From NCBI RefSeq assembly GCF_900215505.1, contig NZ_LT907844.1, forward strand, positions 3,240,001 to 3,304,000: a DNA stretch of 64,000 nt, given 5' to 3'. This document shows, in pieces, positions 35,358 through 44,753 of the stretch. The position numbers were made by a program, and so were the translations under genes. Source of the DNA: Cohaesibacter sp. ES.047 (GTDB lineage: Bacteria > Pseudomonadota > Alphaproteobacteria > Rhizobiales > Cohaesibacteraceae). Position 1 is the stretch's first letter; every line of letters starts with the position of its first letter. Under the pieces are notes generated by a model that made no database searches, had not been told where the DNA came from, and was given only the letters and a program-made list of their open reading frames with translations.

Positions 35358-35771
35358 TCATTCCATCGTGTCAAAGGTGAATTGGGCCAGCAGAATGAGC
35401 GCTGCAAAGCTGATCGCAAACAAAGTGCACAGCATGCCGCTGAACCGATAGATACGGTGCTGCAACTGCCCCTTGCCGATCCTTTCCTTGACCCCGACGC
35501 CATAAGCATGAGACAGACGCCCAACCAGAAAGAGGCTGCCAAGTCCGTGCACTGCCAGCGAGGGCAGACCGTGATACTCGACGAGGGCCAGCAGAATCAG
35601 GAACATCGGCGTATATTCGACAAAGTTGCCATGGCTGCGAATGCGCCTTTGCATATCGTCCTGTCCGCCATCACCCAGCGCCACACGATAGCGATAGCGT
35701 CCTTGAATGACACGAGCGGAAAGGCCCACAAACAGAAGGGCCAGAAGCCCGGCGTAAAGTACGGTTGCCAT
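35358..35771 (-). CDS. MAPEG-family membrane protein
   Basis: This 137-residue protein has four hydrophobic segments and the MAPEG signature: RIRSHGNFVEYTPMFLILLALVEYHG (about 43-68) and GRLSHAYGV. MAPEG proteins are membrane glutathione-linked enzymes. The bacterial members are poorly characterised and may detoxify lipophilic peroxides or electrophiles. It is followed on the same strand, across 54 bases, by no further gene downstream; upstream is the nitronate monooxygenase-like gene, so the two may be co-transcribed. Confidence 0.85.
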   Translation of the reverse strand: MATVLYAGLLALLFVGLSARVIQGRYRYRVALGDGGQDDMQRRIRSHGNFVEYTPMFLILLALVEYHGLPSLAVHGLGSLFLVGRLSHAYGVGVKERIGKGQLQHRIYRFSGMLCTLFAISFAALILLAQFTFDTME

Positions 35772-35825
35772 GCGATTGTCCTTCTCAAACAGGCGTTGGA
35801 GATCGGGGCTATCAGGGGAGCCGGT

Positions 35826-36785
35826 TCAGGCAAGAAGCCGGGCTCTGGCAGCATCATACTCCGCTGTGAGGCGCGTGACGATATCGGAAATGGACTCAAC
35901 GGCCTTCACCGTGCCGATGCCCTGACCAGAGCCCCAGATCGACTTCCACGCCTTGGCCTCGCTGCCGGGGGCCTTGGCAAAGTCCATCGCACTGCGCTCC
36001 TCTTTCAAAAGCTCAGCAGGATCTATGCCTGAAGCAACCAGCGAAGGCTTAAGGTAATTGCCATGCACCCCGGTGAATTTGTCCGTGTAGATGATGTCGT
36101 CCGCTGCGCAGTCCACGACCATTTGCTTGTAGGCCTCTTCGGCGTTGGCTTCTTTGGATGCGATGAAGGCTGATCCCATATAGGCAAGATCGGCCCCCAT
36201 GGCTTGTGCGGCGAGAATGGAAGAGCCGGTTGATATGGCACCGGACAACAGAAGCGGGCCATCAAACCAACTGCGGATTTCGCCAATCAGGGCGAGTGGA
36301 GACAAGGTGCCAGCATGACCGCCTGCACCCGCAGCCACGGCAATCAGACCATCCGCGCCCTTTTCGATGGCTTTTCGAGCAAAACGATTGTTGATGACAT
36401 CATGGAGCACGATGCCACCATAGGAATGCACGGCCTCGTTCACTGCCTCCACCGCGCCCAGTGAGGTGATGACAATCGGCACCTGATGTTTCACGCAGAC
36501 CTCAAGGTCCGCCATCAATCGGTCATTGGAACGATGAACGATCTGGTTGACCGCATAGGGTGCGGCTGGACTATCCGGATTGGCCTGATTGTGGGCGTCG
36601 AGCGCCTCTTCAATTTCAGTCAACCAACCATCAAGCGCTTCTTGCGGCCGGGCATTGAGGGCCGGGAAGGACCCCACGATGCCAGCTTTACACTGGGCAA
36701 CGACCATCGCCGGATTGGAAATGATGAACATGGGTGAGGCCACGACGGGCAGGCGAAGGGGATCAAAGAGGGCAGGAAGGCTCAT
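35826..36785 (-). CDS. Nitronate monooxygenase-like FMN enzyme
   Basis: This 319-residue TIM-barrel flavoprotein belongs to the nitronate monooxygenase / 2-nitropropane dioxygenase family. LFDPLRLPVVASPMFIISNPAMVVAQCKAGIVGSF is the typical N-terminus. The GAGGHAGTLSPLALIGEIR segment (near 150-168) carries the FMN-phosphate loop and the conserved His. LLLSGAISTGSSILAAQAMGADLAYMGSAFI is the second phosphate-binding part. Members oxidise alkyl nitronates or act as NADH:quinone reductases. The gene is divergent from an ene-reductase; together with MAPEG this looks like a small detoxification group. Confidence 0.87.
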   Translation of the reverse strand: MSLPALFDPLRLPVVASPMFIISNPAMVVAQCKAGIVGSFPALNARPQEALDGWLTEIEEALDAHNQANPDSPAAPYAVNQIVHRSNDRLMADLEVCVKHQVPIVITSLGAVEAVNEAVHSYGGIVLHDVINNRFARKAIEKGADGLIAVAAGAGGHAGTLSPLALIGEIRSWFDGPLLLSGAISTGSSILAAQAMGADLAYMGSAFIASKEANAEEAYKQMVVDCAADDIIYTDKFTGVHGNYLKPSLVASGIDPAELLKEERSAMDFAKAPGSEAKAWKSIWGSGQGIGTVKAVESISDIVTRLTAEYDAARARLLA

Positions 36786-36978
36786 CTGGGAAGTCTCGCT
36801 TTTGCTGTTGGCTGCATGTTACGTTAACGGCAGGCTAGCGAAGGCCTGAGCGGCTGTAAATCAGTCAAAGGCATGGGGTCTCATTGCGTCGGCATCGGCC
36901 TGCGGTTGAAACCTGTACCTCCTGTCCTCATACTGGCTTTGTATTTTAAGGATTCTTGCAAGAAACCAAGGGATTTTC

Positions 36979-38196
36979 ATGATCGATGACGTCACCACCT
37001 CCGCCAATGACAACAGCCCTTTGTTTGAGCCACTGCGGTTGCCGTGCGGGGTAATGCTCAAGAATCGCATTATCAAATCCGCCATGTCGGATTCGCTTGG
37101 GGACGGATGCGGCTTGCCCACCAGAGAGCAGATGCGTCTGTATGCCCGCTGGGCCGAGGGTGGACTAGCCGCAGCGATCATCGGTGAGGTGCAGGGCAAT
37201 GGCCACTTTGCCGAAAAGCCGGGCAATCTGGTTCTGTCAATGGATCAGGATCCTGCGCCTTTTAAAGCGTTGGCTGAGGCTGGAGCGGCAGAAGGGGCGC
37301 TGTTGTGGCTTCAACTGGGCCATGCAGGCGCCATGGCGCACGCTCCAATCAGCACGCCCAAAGGCCCTAGCGCACTCGACCTGCCCGGTCTTCAGTGCGA
37401 TGCCCTCAGCCTTGAGGAGATCAGAGCGCTGCCGGAAGACTTCGCCGCAACAGCTGTTCTTGCGCGGGACTTTGGCTTTGGCGGTGCCGAAATCCATGCT
37501 GCACACGGCTTCCTGCTCAGCCAGTTCCTCTCCCCATTGTTCAACAAACGCACCGACGATTATGGCGGATCGCTTGAGAACCGTATGCGACTGATCCTCG
37601 AAACAGTCGCCGCCGTCCGTCAGACGGTGGGACCAGACTTTCCCATAGCGATCAAGATCAACGCAACAGATCAGCTCGAAGGTGGTTTTTCTCAAGAAGA
37701 AGCCCTGCAACTGGTCACTTCGCTTGAGACAACATCTATCGATCTCATCGATATCAGCGGCGGCACCTATTTTCCCGGAGCCAAATCCGCATCCGATGCG
37801 GGCGGTGGCGGGCCATATTTTTTATCTTTTGCCGAGAAGGCAAAGAAACTGACCGCCAAGCCGCTGATGGTCACCGGCGGGTTCAAAAAGAGGCATGATG
37901 CCGAAGACGCCATCGCGTCAGGCAAGGCCGATATCATAGGCCTTGCACGAGCTTTGGTCATCGAACCCGAACTGCCACACAAATGGCAGGCCGATCCGGC
38001 ATTCGATCCACCTTTTCCGAGATTTGACGCGCGCCCTGAAGGCGGGATCACCGCTTGGTATACCATGCGGATGACCGATTGGGCTGAAGACCAGAGCGCC
38101 TCTGGCCGCGCCTTGCCGCAAGCGGTTGCCGACTATGAAGCAAGGGATCAGGAGCGTGTGAAGCGCTGGAAGGCCCGGTTCGGAGGCCAAAACTAG
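36979..38196 (+). CDS. Old yellow enzyme-family NADH:flavin oxidoreductase
   Basis: This 405-residue FMN enzyme is a single-domain ene-reductase of the old yellow enzyme family. WLQLGHAGAMAH (near 110), HAAHGFLLSQFLSPLFNKR with DDYGGSLENR (near 172-202), and PLMVTGGFKKR with IGLARALVIEP near the C-terminus are family-defining. It lacks the iron-sulfur and FAD domains of dienoyl-CoA reductases. It probably reduces activated alkenes or nitro compounds with NAD(P)H. Its stop lies three bases from the converging CDF gene. Confidence 0.9.
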   Translation: MIDDVTTSANDNSPLFEPLRLPCGVMLKNRIIKSAMSDSLGDGCGLPTREQMRLYARWAEGGLAAAIIGEVQGNGHFAEKPGNLVLSMDQDPAPFKALAEAGAAEGALLWLQLGHAGAMAHAPISTPKGPSALDLPGLQCDALSLEEIRALPEDFAATAVLARDFGFGGAEIHAAHGFLLSQFLSPLFNKRTDDYGGSLENRMRLILETVAAVRQTVGPDFPIAIKINATDQLEGGFSQEEALQLVTSLETTSIDLIDISGGTYFPGAKSASDAGGGGPYFLSFAEKAKKLTAKPLMVTGGFKKRHDAEDAIASGKADIIGLARALVIEPELPHKWQADPAFDPPFPRFDARPEGGITAWYTMRMTDWAEDQSASGRALPQAVADYEARDQERVKRWKARFGGQN

Positions 38197-38199
38197 GCG

Positions 38200-39114
38200 T
38201 CAGATCACCATGCTGCCATCGGCGTTTGGCTCGTGGGCCTTGTCCTCCGGCTCAATATGGATGACCACATGGGCGCTGGAAATGGCCGCTTCCAGCCCGT
38301 CCTCAATCTTGTCGCAGATTTCGTGCGCGCTAAAGACGGTCATGTTGCTTGGTACGACCAGATGAAACTCGATGAAGGTGATTCTGCCTGCATGACGCGT
38401 TCTCAAATCATGGGCTTCGATCGCACCGTGCGCATGATCTGTGATCACCTGCTGGATGTGTTCAAGCTCTTCCTCGTCGACTGCCTCGTCCATCAGGCCC
38501 CCCAGAGAGTTTCGAATGAGGCCCCACCCGGTCCACAAGATCAATATCGCCACCAGTAAGGCGAGCAGCGGATCGAGCCAATTCAACCCCGAGACCAACG
38601 CGATGACGATGCCGACGAGAATGCCGAGCGATGAAATCACGTCTGTGAAGAGATGCTTGCCATCAGCCACCAGCGCCGGTGAGCGCATCTTGCGGCCAAG
38701 CCGGATGAGAACCATCGCCCAGCCGCCATTCAAAACACCTGCCAAGGCATTGAGACCAAGCCCGAGCACCGGAATATCGAGCGCACGCGGATGTAGCAGG
38801 GCCTCGCTCGCTTCCATGAAAATCGCAACGGCCGCCAGAACAATCAGAACGCCCTCAAGGACGGCGGAGATATACTCCGCCTTGTCGTGGCCATAGGGAT
38901 GATTGTGATCGGCGGGCTTGTCTCTCAGCCAGATGGCAATTGCCACGGCGATGGACGCAGCCAGATTGACGATGGATTCCAGAGCATCCGAATAGAGCCC
39001 GACCGAGTTGGTCATGGCGTAGGCCAGATATTTCAAACCCAACACCAGAACCGCAACAATGATCGAACCGATCGCAAGCTGTTTGGGGGTGAAAATGGCA
39101 GCTTTGGAGGTCAT
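38200..39114 (-). CDS. Cation diffusion facilitator metal transporter
   Basis: This 304-residue inner-membrane exporter of the CDF family moves Zn, Fe or related divalent metals out in exchange for protons. It has six hydrophobic segments; SDALESIVNLAA in segment 2 and ADGKHLFTDVISSLG in segment 5 carry the paired Asp/His metal-site residues, and a C-terminal cytoplasmic domain follows with HAGRITFIEFHLVVP. DHNHPYGHDKAEYI is the conserved cytoplasmic loop. The frame is open to 39291, and starts at 39165 or 39180 are possible. The ATG at 39114 gives the usual family length. Confidence 0.87.
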   Translation of the reverse strand: MTSKAAIFTPKQLAIGSIIVAVLVLGLKYLAYAMTNSVGLYSDALESIVNLAASIAVAIAIWLRDKPADHNHPYGHDKAEYISAVLEGVLIVLAAVAIFMEASEALLHPRALDIPVLGLGLNALAGVLNGGWAMVLIRLGRKMRSPALVADGKHLFTDVISSLGILVGIVIALVSGLNWLDPLLALLVAILILWTGWGLIRNSLGGLMDEAVDEEELEHIQQVITDHAHGAIEAHDLRTRHAGRITFIEFHLVVPSNMTVFSAHEICDKIEDGLEAAISSAHVVIHIEPEDKAHEPNADGSMVI

Positions 39115-39437
39115 GGCAAGAGGATCACTCGAAATCGGGTCGTCTGGAAACAGGTGTAGATGCATGGCCTCGCAGACCATGCGCTCCTTCTTGCATAGCT
39201 GGGACATGATTCCCAGACGCTTGTCTGCAATATTCGATAAAGGTGAATAACCGGTGCAAGAAATGCTGGGCGCGAGACGAGTGATTGTCAAGCTGCAAGG
39301 CAGACCCTAAGCTGGTCGCAAGCGATCGCGTCGATCCCGCCACATCCGAGTTGGGATGGCTCAATCAGTCCTCTGATCCGACCCGTGTCTTTGATCGGAT
39401 AAACCCAGTTTCCCCGCAGCGTCAGGAAAGGCCCCAA
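39115..39437. other. Intergenic region, CDF / aminotransferase
   Basis: This divergent spacer may include an N-terminal extension of the CDF gene (to 39180). It shows no convincing palindrome, RNA gene or other reading frame. Confidence 0.4.
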
Positions 39438-40292
39438 ATGTCACGCACAGTCTATGTGAATGGAGAATTCTTGCCAGAGGAAAAGGCTACCATTTCGATC
39501 TTTGACCGAGGGTTCCTGTTTGCCGACGGGGTCTATGAAGTCTCGACCATTCTGGGCGGAAAGCTGGTGGACAATGAGGCTCATCTGGCCCGCCTCGAGC
39601 GCTCCCTTCGCGAGCTCGACATGGCCGCGCCTTGCTCGATGGAAGAGATCGAGCAGATCCAGCGTGAATTGTTGGAGCGCAATGATGTCGAGGAAGGTGG
39701 CCTCTATCTGCAAGTAACACGCGGGGTTGCGGATCGTGACTTCGCCTTTCCCAAGGACGCCAAGTCCTCTCTCGTCATGTTCTCCCAGAGCCGTCCAGTG
39801 ATCAAGTCCGCAGCAGCCGAGACTGGCCTTTCAGTGATTTCCCTGCCCGACATTCGCTGGCAACGGCGCGATATCAAGACCGTCGGTCTGCTGCCGGCTT
39901 CGCTCGCCAAACAGGCCGCTCTCAATGCCGGAGCCAATGATGCCTGGATGATTGAAGACGGTTTCGTCACTGAGGGGACGTCGAACAATGCCCATATCGT
40001 GACGAGCGAAGGCAAGCTCATCACCCGCGATCTCAGCAACCAGATCTTGCACGGCATTACCCGCAAGGCGGTTCTTGCGCTTGCAGAGGAAACGGGCATC
40101 GTGGTTGAAGAACGCAAATTCACGCCTGAAGAAGTAGAAGCCGCAGCCGAAGCCTTTATCACCTCCGCCTCAACCTTCGTCACGCCGGTTGTCAGTTTTG
40201 ATGGCAAGCCGATTGGCGATGGCAAACCCGGACCGGTCGCCAAACGCCTGAGAGAGCTTTATATCGACTTTGCCTTGAAGAGCTGCACCTGA
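39438..40292 (+). CDS. dat: D-amino acid aminotransferase (class IV)
   Basis: This 284-residue PLP enzyme is a class IV aminotransferase of the D-alanine transaminase type. YVNGEFLPEEKATISIFDRGFLFADGVYEV is the typical start, with the RGFLFADGVYE segment. The PLP lysine is Lys147 in RRDIKTVG, and EGTSNNAHIV holds the phosphate-binding turn. It should interconvert D-amino acids and keto acids, for example to make D-glutamate. GTCAGGAAAGG precedes the ATG at 39438. The stop codon is directly adjacent to the converging flavoprotein stop (TGATCA). Confidence 0.9.
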   Translation: MSRTVYVNGEFLPEEKATISIFDRGFLFADGVYEVSTILGGKLVDNEAHLARLERSLRELDMAAPCSMEEIEQIQRELLERNDVEEGGLYLQVTRGVADRDFAFPKDAKSSLVMFSQSRPVIKSAAAETGLSVISLPDIRWQRRDIKTVGLLPASLAKQAALNAGANDAWMIEDGFVTEGTSNNAHIVTSEGKLITRDLSNQILHGITRKAVLALAEETGIVVEERKFTPEEVEAAAEAFITSASTFVTPVVSFDGKPIGDGKPGPVAKRLRELYIDFALKSCT

Positions 40293-41546
40293 TCAGGCCT
40301 TGGCGAGATAATCATCAATGCCCTTGGCAGCCCTGTAGCCTTGCGAAAGGCACGCGGTGAGCAGATACCCCCCTGTGGGTGCTTCCCAGTCCAGCATCTC
40401 GCCAGCCAAGAACAGCCCCGGTCTTGCCTTGACCATCAGTTGGTCATCCAATGTATCAACCGACACGCCGCCTGCCGTGCTGATCGCCTCATCCAGCGGG
40501 CGAGGGCGCAGCAAGGGTAGGGACAATGTCTTGAGGCTCCGGGCAAGGCGCTCGGGATCGGACATCACATCCCGGTCGGTGAGCAGCTTGTGCAGCGCGG
40601 TCTCGACGGTCTGCAACTTGGCACTTTTGCGCAAATGGTTGGCCATTGATTGCTTGCCGCGCGGTCGCGAGAGACGAGCGACAAGCTCGTCTTCGCTTTG
40701 GTTTGGGCGCAGGTCGATGACGAGCTGCACTTCGCCCTTTGCTTCGATCTGGTCGCGCAAAGCCGCCGAGAGTGCATAGACCGGGCCGCCTTCAATGCCA
40801 TTGCGGGTGATAACGAAATCCCCCGGTACAGACTGTCCATCAAAATGCAGCCGGACCGATTTTACCGGTTGACCGGCCCAGCGGTCGATGAAGTCTTCCG
40901 GCCAGTCTACATCAAATCCACAATTTGCCGGGCGATAGGGGCTGGTTTCAAGGCCAAGCTCTGCGAGCACTGGGAGAAAGGCGCCGTCGGTGCCAAGGCG
41001 TGACCAACTCGGCCCACCCAGCGCCAGGAGTGTCGCATCAGCTTGTACGGAAGAAGGGGGGCTGTCCTGACCAGTCGAGAAAACCAGTTGCCCCGTCTCG
41101 TCCCATCCACGCCAGCGATGGCGCGGGACGAGCGTAACGCCACGCGCCTCGAGCCGGCGCATCAAAGCCCGCAACAGTGGCGACGCCTTCATGCTGGTGG
41201 GGAACACGCGCCCCGATGATCCGGTGATGCTTTCCTGACCAAGCTCGGACATCCATGCGACAACTTCAGCGGCCCCGAACGCATCCAGCATTGGTGCCAT
41301 CCAGTCAGCGTGTGCACCATAACGTTTGGCAAAGCGTGCGGGATCAGAGAGGCCTTCGCTATGGGTAATGTTGAGGCCGCTCTTGCCAGCCATCAGGATC
41401 TTGCGCGCTGGAGAGGGCATGGCATCAAAAAGCGTTACGGCAAGATCGGGCCGGAGGGCAGAAAGATGATCGGCGGCCATCAAGCCCGCCGCACCAGCGC
41501 CGACGATGGCGACGTTGGTTGTTTTCCCGTCAGGCTTATGCGGCAT
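40293..41546 (-). CDS. NAD(P)/FAD-dependent flavoprotein (PP_4765/HI0933 type)
   Basis: This 417-residue flavoprotein has an N-terminal FAD-binding motif VAIVGAGAAGLMAADHL (about 12-28), the family segment ARKILMAGKSGLNITHSE (about 47-64), and a C-terminal FAD segment TAGGVSVDTLDDQLMVKARPGLFLAGEMLDWEAPTGGYLLTACLSQGYRAA in several parts. This is the HI0933/BaiN-like family, PP_4765 subgroup. Biochemical role in this subgroup is not known. It may reduce an unsaturated substrate or serve in tRNA or redox biology; I would not go further. Confidence 0.85.
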   Translation of the reverse strand: MPHKPDGKTTNVAIVGAGAAGLMAADHLSALRPDLAVTLFDAMPSPARKILMAGKSGLNITHSEGLSDPARFAKRYGAHADWMAPMLDAFGAAEVVAWMSELGQESITGSSGRVFPTSMKASPLLRALMRRLEARGVTLVPRHRWRGWDETGQLVFSTGQDSPPSSVQADATLLALGGPSWSRLGTDGAFLPVLAELGLETSPYRPANCGFDVDWPEDFIDRWAGQPVKSVRLHFDGQSVPGDFVITRNGIEGGPVYALSAALRDQIEAKGEVQLVIDLRPNQSEDELVARLSRPRGKQSMANHLRKSAKLQTVETALHKLLTDRDVMSDPERLARSLKTLSLPLLRPRPLDEAISTAGGVSVDTLDDQLMVKARPGLFLAGEMLDWEAPTGGYLLTACLSQGYRAAKGIDDYLAKA

Positions 41547-41860
41547 GTGTCATGATTCCCTTATGTGTTTGGTCTCTCTTCATAAGACCAATTGCACCGG
41601 TTGGGAAATGCTGATGAAAAACATACGCAGAAAACAAGAAGGACCCCGAACAAAGTCCGGGGTCAGTGAGGACAGCGTGTGAGTGAGCCGTCCCAGCTCA
41701 GGTTGGATTGGTCTCCCTGAATATGGCCCTGCCGAATGCTTGGGGGTCTCCTCCGCCAGATCATCAAAGGGTCCATAGTCCCGACACTGCAATCGATGCA
41801 GTCGTCTTTACCTCCGGGAGTAAGAGGCTGTGGCTGCTTGCCACCAATTTCTGTGTGCCT
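41547..41860. other. Intergenic region, flavoprotein / BTLCP
   Basis: It holds a probable minus-strand terminator (41642-41664) for the peptidase gene and the flavoprotein promoter. No convincing gene is visible. Confidence 0.5.
41642..41664 (-). terminator. Probable terminator after the BTLCP gene
   Basis: On the minus strand GACCCCG and CGGGGTC enclose a nine-base loop, followed by a T-rich CTTCTTGTTTTC stretch. It lies about 200 bases beyond the stop of the peptidase gene. Confidence 0.5.
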
Positions 41861-42499
41861 CTAGGGCTGTGCTGGGCGCAGTTGAAGCCCGGCAAGTGGC
41901 TGGTCTGCGCTGGTGACCGGTGCCCCGGCAATGCGTTGCCAGGCATGCGGATTGCCCACCGCCTGACGCTTGTTCCAGTGATATCTCACATCCTGCCATG
42001 GCAGGATTTCAGGGTTGAGGTTGTCGAGCACGAACTCGCCCCAATCGGTGCGAACCAGCAAGACAGCGTGATAGGTTCCATCATTCAGATAGGCCGTCGT
42101 TAGCAAAAGAGCATCTGATGGCCAACCGGCGCGCAACAGCTCACGCTGTTTGGTGAGGGCATAATCTTCGCAGTCCCCCTGGCTGACGTAGGCCGACCAT
42201 GTGTCGTCGATGCCATCTTCAACCGGAGTAATGGATCGATTTACACGGGCGTTGATCTCAACGAGCTGATCCCAGCTTTGTTGTGTGAGCGCTATGACAC
42301 CACGGCCATATCGCGCACAGGCTTTGGGGTTGCTTGCACAATAGTAAGCATGTCCTGCTGGAATACTTGTCAGTTCGCGAACCTGCATGAAGGTGCCTGT
42401 GGCGCCAGCATGGCCAGTGCTGAACAGTATGCTGTAAAGCACCCCCAAGGCCATGCTTCCCACGGCTTGATATCTGGAAATGTTGGTGCGAACGCTCAA
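41861..42499 (-). CDS. Transglutaminase-like cysteine peptidase (BTLCP)
   Basis: This 212-residue protein has a signal peptide or N-terminal anchor (about 10-33) and a BTLCP domain, found in many proteobacteria. The catalytic triad is visible: Cys110 in QGDCEDYALTKQ, His144 in GTYHAVLLV and Asp159 in FVLDNLNP. The homologue LapG cleaves a surface adhesin under cyclic-di-GMP control; this alphaproteobacterial subgroup has no established substrate. No lapD-like gene is adjacent. It probably acts in the periplasm. Confidence 0.88.
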   Translation of the reverse strand: MSVRTNISRYQAVGSMALGVLYSILFSTGHAGATGTFMQVRELTSIPAGHAYYCASNPKACARYGRGVIALTQQSWDQLVEINARVNRSITPVEDGIDDTWSAYVSQGDCEDYALTKQRELLRAGWPSDALLLTTAYLNDGTYHAVLLVRTDWGEFVLDNLNPEILPWQDVRYHWNKRQAVGNPHAWQRIAGAPVTSADQPLAGLQLRPAQP

Positions 42500-43070
42500 C
42501 TCGAACCTCTCGTCTTGAATTTGAGGTTCAGGTTACGGCTGCGTTTTAAAGAAGGTCTTTGAAATTACTTGAGTTTTTGGACTGAGAGTTCAGTGTTCAT
42601 TAACCCTGCTCAACAGCGGCTGCGGGCAAGGTTACGCGTTTTCTCTCATGCTGGACTGGCCGCATCGCAAGCTGTTGTTCTCACGGCAAAAACTGGGGTG
42701 TGGTTCCTTTGCGTTTAGCCTTCGTTCACTATGAGTGAGTTCGACAGCTCTGGGCTCATCGGCATTCGGCACGGACCGAAAATTCAAAGACTGCACCGCT
42801 TTGTTCGGTCATGCTTATGAAAGCGTTGATCGCGGATCAAAAATTTGAGCGATTGCGACAGGAGTTTGTTAAGGCGCTGGCAAAAGCCTCGCATTTGCAA
42901 GGCGTAACTCCGGGCGGCTGGTCTGAATCACTTTGTAAGGAACTTGAATCGGACTCTCAGCAAGCTGAATCAATCTCTCAAATGCATGAATCACGACATT
43001 AAGTCGGCGAATCGAACCTTCAATGTTTCAGCTTAACTATATGAAATTTCAACGATAATAGTCTTCATGT
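42500..43070. other. Intergenic region before the CoA-transferase terminator
   Basis: Apart from one weak 63-codon frame (42811-43002) nothing is evident. The BTLCP promoter should lie at the left edge. Confidence 0.4.
42811..43002 (+). CDS. Possible small protein, unsupported family
   Basis: This 63-codon frame encodes a hydrophilic, helix-prone peptide rich in Lys, Glu, Gln and Ser. An in-frame ATG at 42817 is an alternative start. There is no good ribosome-binding site and no family I recognise. It is the only frame of note in a 570-base gap. It may well be non-coding. Confidence 0.2.
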   Translation: MLMKALIADQKFERLRQEFVKALAKASHLQGVTPGGWSESLCKELESDSQQAESISQMHESRH

Positions 43071-43099
43071 AAAAAAACGGCGAGCCAAAGCTCGCCGTT
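43071..43099 (-). terminator. Intrinsic terminator after the CoA-transferase
   Basis: On the minus strand AACGGCGAGC-TTTG-GCTCGCCGTT is a perfect ten-pair stem running into a T-run (43071-43077), 59 bases after the CoA-transferase stop. Confidence 0.9.
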
Positions 43100-43157
43100 C
43101 TTCCTCATTATCCCAATGACAAGGTCAGGGCCTTTGGCCTGCCTCGCGCCGTCGAGC

Positions 43158-44753
43158 TTATTCGCACAGATCGAGTTTGACGTCCCAATCCTTGATCTTC
43201 ATGGTGCCGTTCTTTGCCAGATTGAGCTGCATCTTGAAGACGCAATCCCAAAGCTGCGGCTCGTGGCCAACACCCCGAGCAAGACAATCCTTTTCGGCCA
43301 TATTGAAATATTCGTTGAGGATGTCTGCGTAGTCCGGATGGGCGCAATTGTTGATGATCGAGTGGGCACGGTCCCTTGGCGAGAGACCACGAAGGTCAGC
43401 CAGACCCTGCTCGGTCACGACCACGTCGAGGTCATGCTCGGTATGGTCGATATGCTGGGCATGCGGCACGATGCAGCTGATGCCGGTCGGGTCGGTCTTG
43501 GTTGGGCGAACCGAAGGGGTATGCATGATCTTCAGGAAGCCCGAGCGCAGGAAGTCACCAGACCCGCCGATGCCGTTGACGATGCGTGTGCCGCCGACGA
43601 GCGTCGAGTTGGCATGGCCATACATGTCGATCTCGATCGGGGTGTTCATCGCAATCACACCAAGACGCCGGGCGACCTCGGGGTTGTTGGAAATCGACAA
43701 CGGTCTCAGGATAATCTTGTCCTGATAGAACTCCCGCTTCTCGATGAAGCGTGGCATGCCTTCGTGCTCAGAGAGTGATAGCGAGCAGGAGGAGGCGTAA
43801 CTGAGGCGCCCGGAGTCGAACAGATCCAGCATGCCATCCTGCAGCACCTCGGTATAGACGCTAAGGTCATAGAAGGGGCCCTTCGCAAGGCCACCGACAA
43901 CCGCGTTGGCGATGGAGCCCACACCGGACTGCAGCGGCAGCAGGTTGTGGGGCAGGCGGCCGGCCTTCACTTCGTCTTCGAAGAAGGAGAGCAGGTGACC
44001 GGCGATGGCGATAGAGCCTTCGTCAGCACCAGACAGCGCACGGCCTTTGTCGGTATACTCGGATTCGACAATAGCGACGATCTTGGACGGATCACAAGGA
44101 ACGCACTGCATGCCGATGCGGCTGTTCGCTTTGGTGATGCCAATGATTTCGCGGTGCGGAGGTGCATGCAACACCATGATGTCATGCATGCCTTCGAACG
44201 ATGGCATCGCCGTGTTGACTTCGAGAATGATGTTGTCGCAGGTCTGGATGAGTTCCGGGATCACGCCAACGGACGCGGACGGGATCAGGGCACCATCTTC
44301 CGTAACGCCGGATACTTCGATGATTGCAACGTCGAGCTTACCAGACTTGGTGTCCTTGGTGTAATAACCATAGGCCAGATCCTGAGCAAAGAGCGACAAG
44401 TGCTTGTCACCCATGCGAATGCGACCCTCGTTGATGGCCTTGGCGATGTTGCGGCCAGTCTGGTAGGGCCAGCGCCGGTCGATCATATCCAGCTGAGCCC
44501 AGCGGTCTTCGGTCTCTGCGCCGACAGATGCACCAATGAACAGGTTGAAGCGCATCTTCCCCTGCAGATTGTTTTCCTCGACATAATCAGCCAGAGCAAT
44601 GGGGATCGCCTTCGGATAGCCCGCCGGGGTGAACCCGGACCAGCCAAGGTTCATGCCGTCCTTGAACATGTCGAGCGTATCCTCGACCTTCATGACCTTG
44701 TTCATAAGGAACTGGCAACGGACGCGTTCTTCCAGTGTTCCAAACTTACCCAT
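43158..44753 (-). CDS. Acetyl-CoA hydrolase/transferase (succinate CoA-transferase type)
   Basis: This 531-residue enzyme belongs to the acetyl-CoA hydrolase/transferase family, closest in features to succinyl-CoA:acetate (or propionyl-CoA:succinate) CoA-transferases. LQSGVGSIANAVVGGL holds the CoA-binding glycine loop, a glutamate that forms the CoA thioester is expected within VNTAMPSFEGMH or the adjoining segment, and NGIGGSGDFLRSGFLKI with VTEQGLADLRGLSPRDRA are family-defining. It moves CoA between short-chain acids in central carbon metabolism. It is a single gene with its own terminator. MeaB, encoded at 52657, also points to propionyl/methylmalonyl-CoA metabolism in this organism. Confidence 0.9.
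   Translation of the reverse strand: MGKFGTLEERVRCQFLMNKVMKVEDTLDMFKDGMNLGWSGFTPAGYPKAIPIALADYVEENNLQGKMRFNLFIGASVGAETEDRWAQLDMIDRRWPYQTGRNIAKAINEGRIRMGDKHLSLFAQDLAYGYYTKDTKSGKLDVAIIEVSGVTEDGALIPSASVGVIPELIQTCDNIILEVNTAMPSFEGMHDIMVLHAPPHREIIGITKANSRIGMQCVPCDPSKIVAIVESEYTDKGRALSGADEGSIAIAGHLLSFFEDEVKAGRLPHNLLPLQSGVGSIANAVVGGLAKGPFYDLSVYTEVLQDGMLDLFDSGRLSYASSCSLSLSEHEGMPRFIEKREFYQDKIILRPLSISNNPEVARRLGVIAMNTPIEIDMYGHANSTLVGGTRIVNGIGGSGDFLRSGFLKIMHTPSVRPTKTDPTGISCIVPHAQHIDHTEHDLDVVVTEQGLADLRGLSPRDRAHSIINNCAHPDYADILNEYFNMAEKDCLARGVGHEPQLWDCVFKMQLNLAKNGTMKIKDWDVKLDLCE

Noticed and set aside
40290-40295. Palindrome TGATCA between two genes
   Set aside because: It is simply the two stop codons of converging genes placed back to back.
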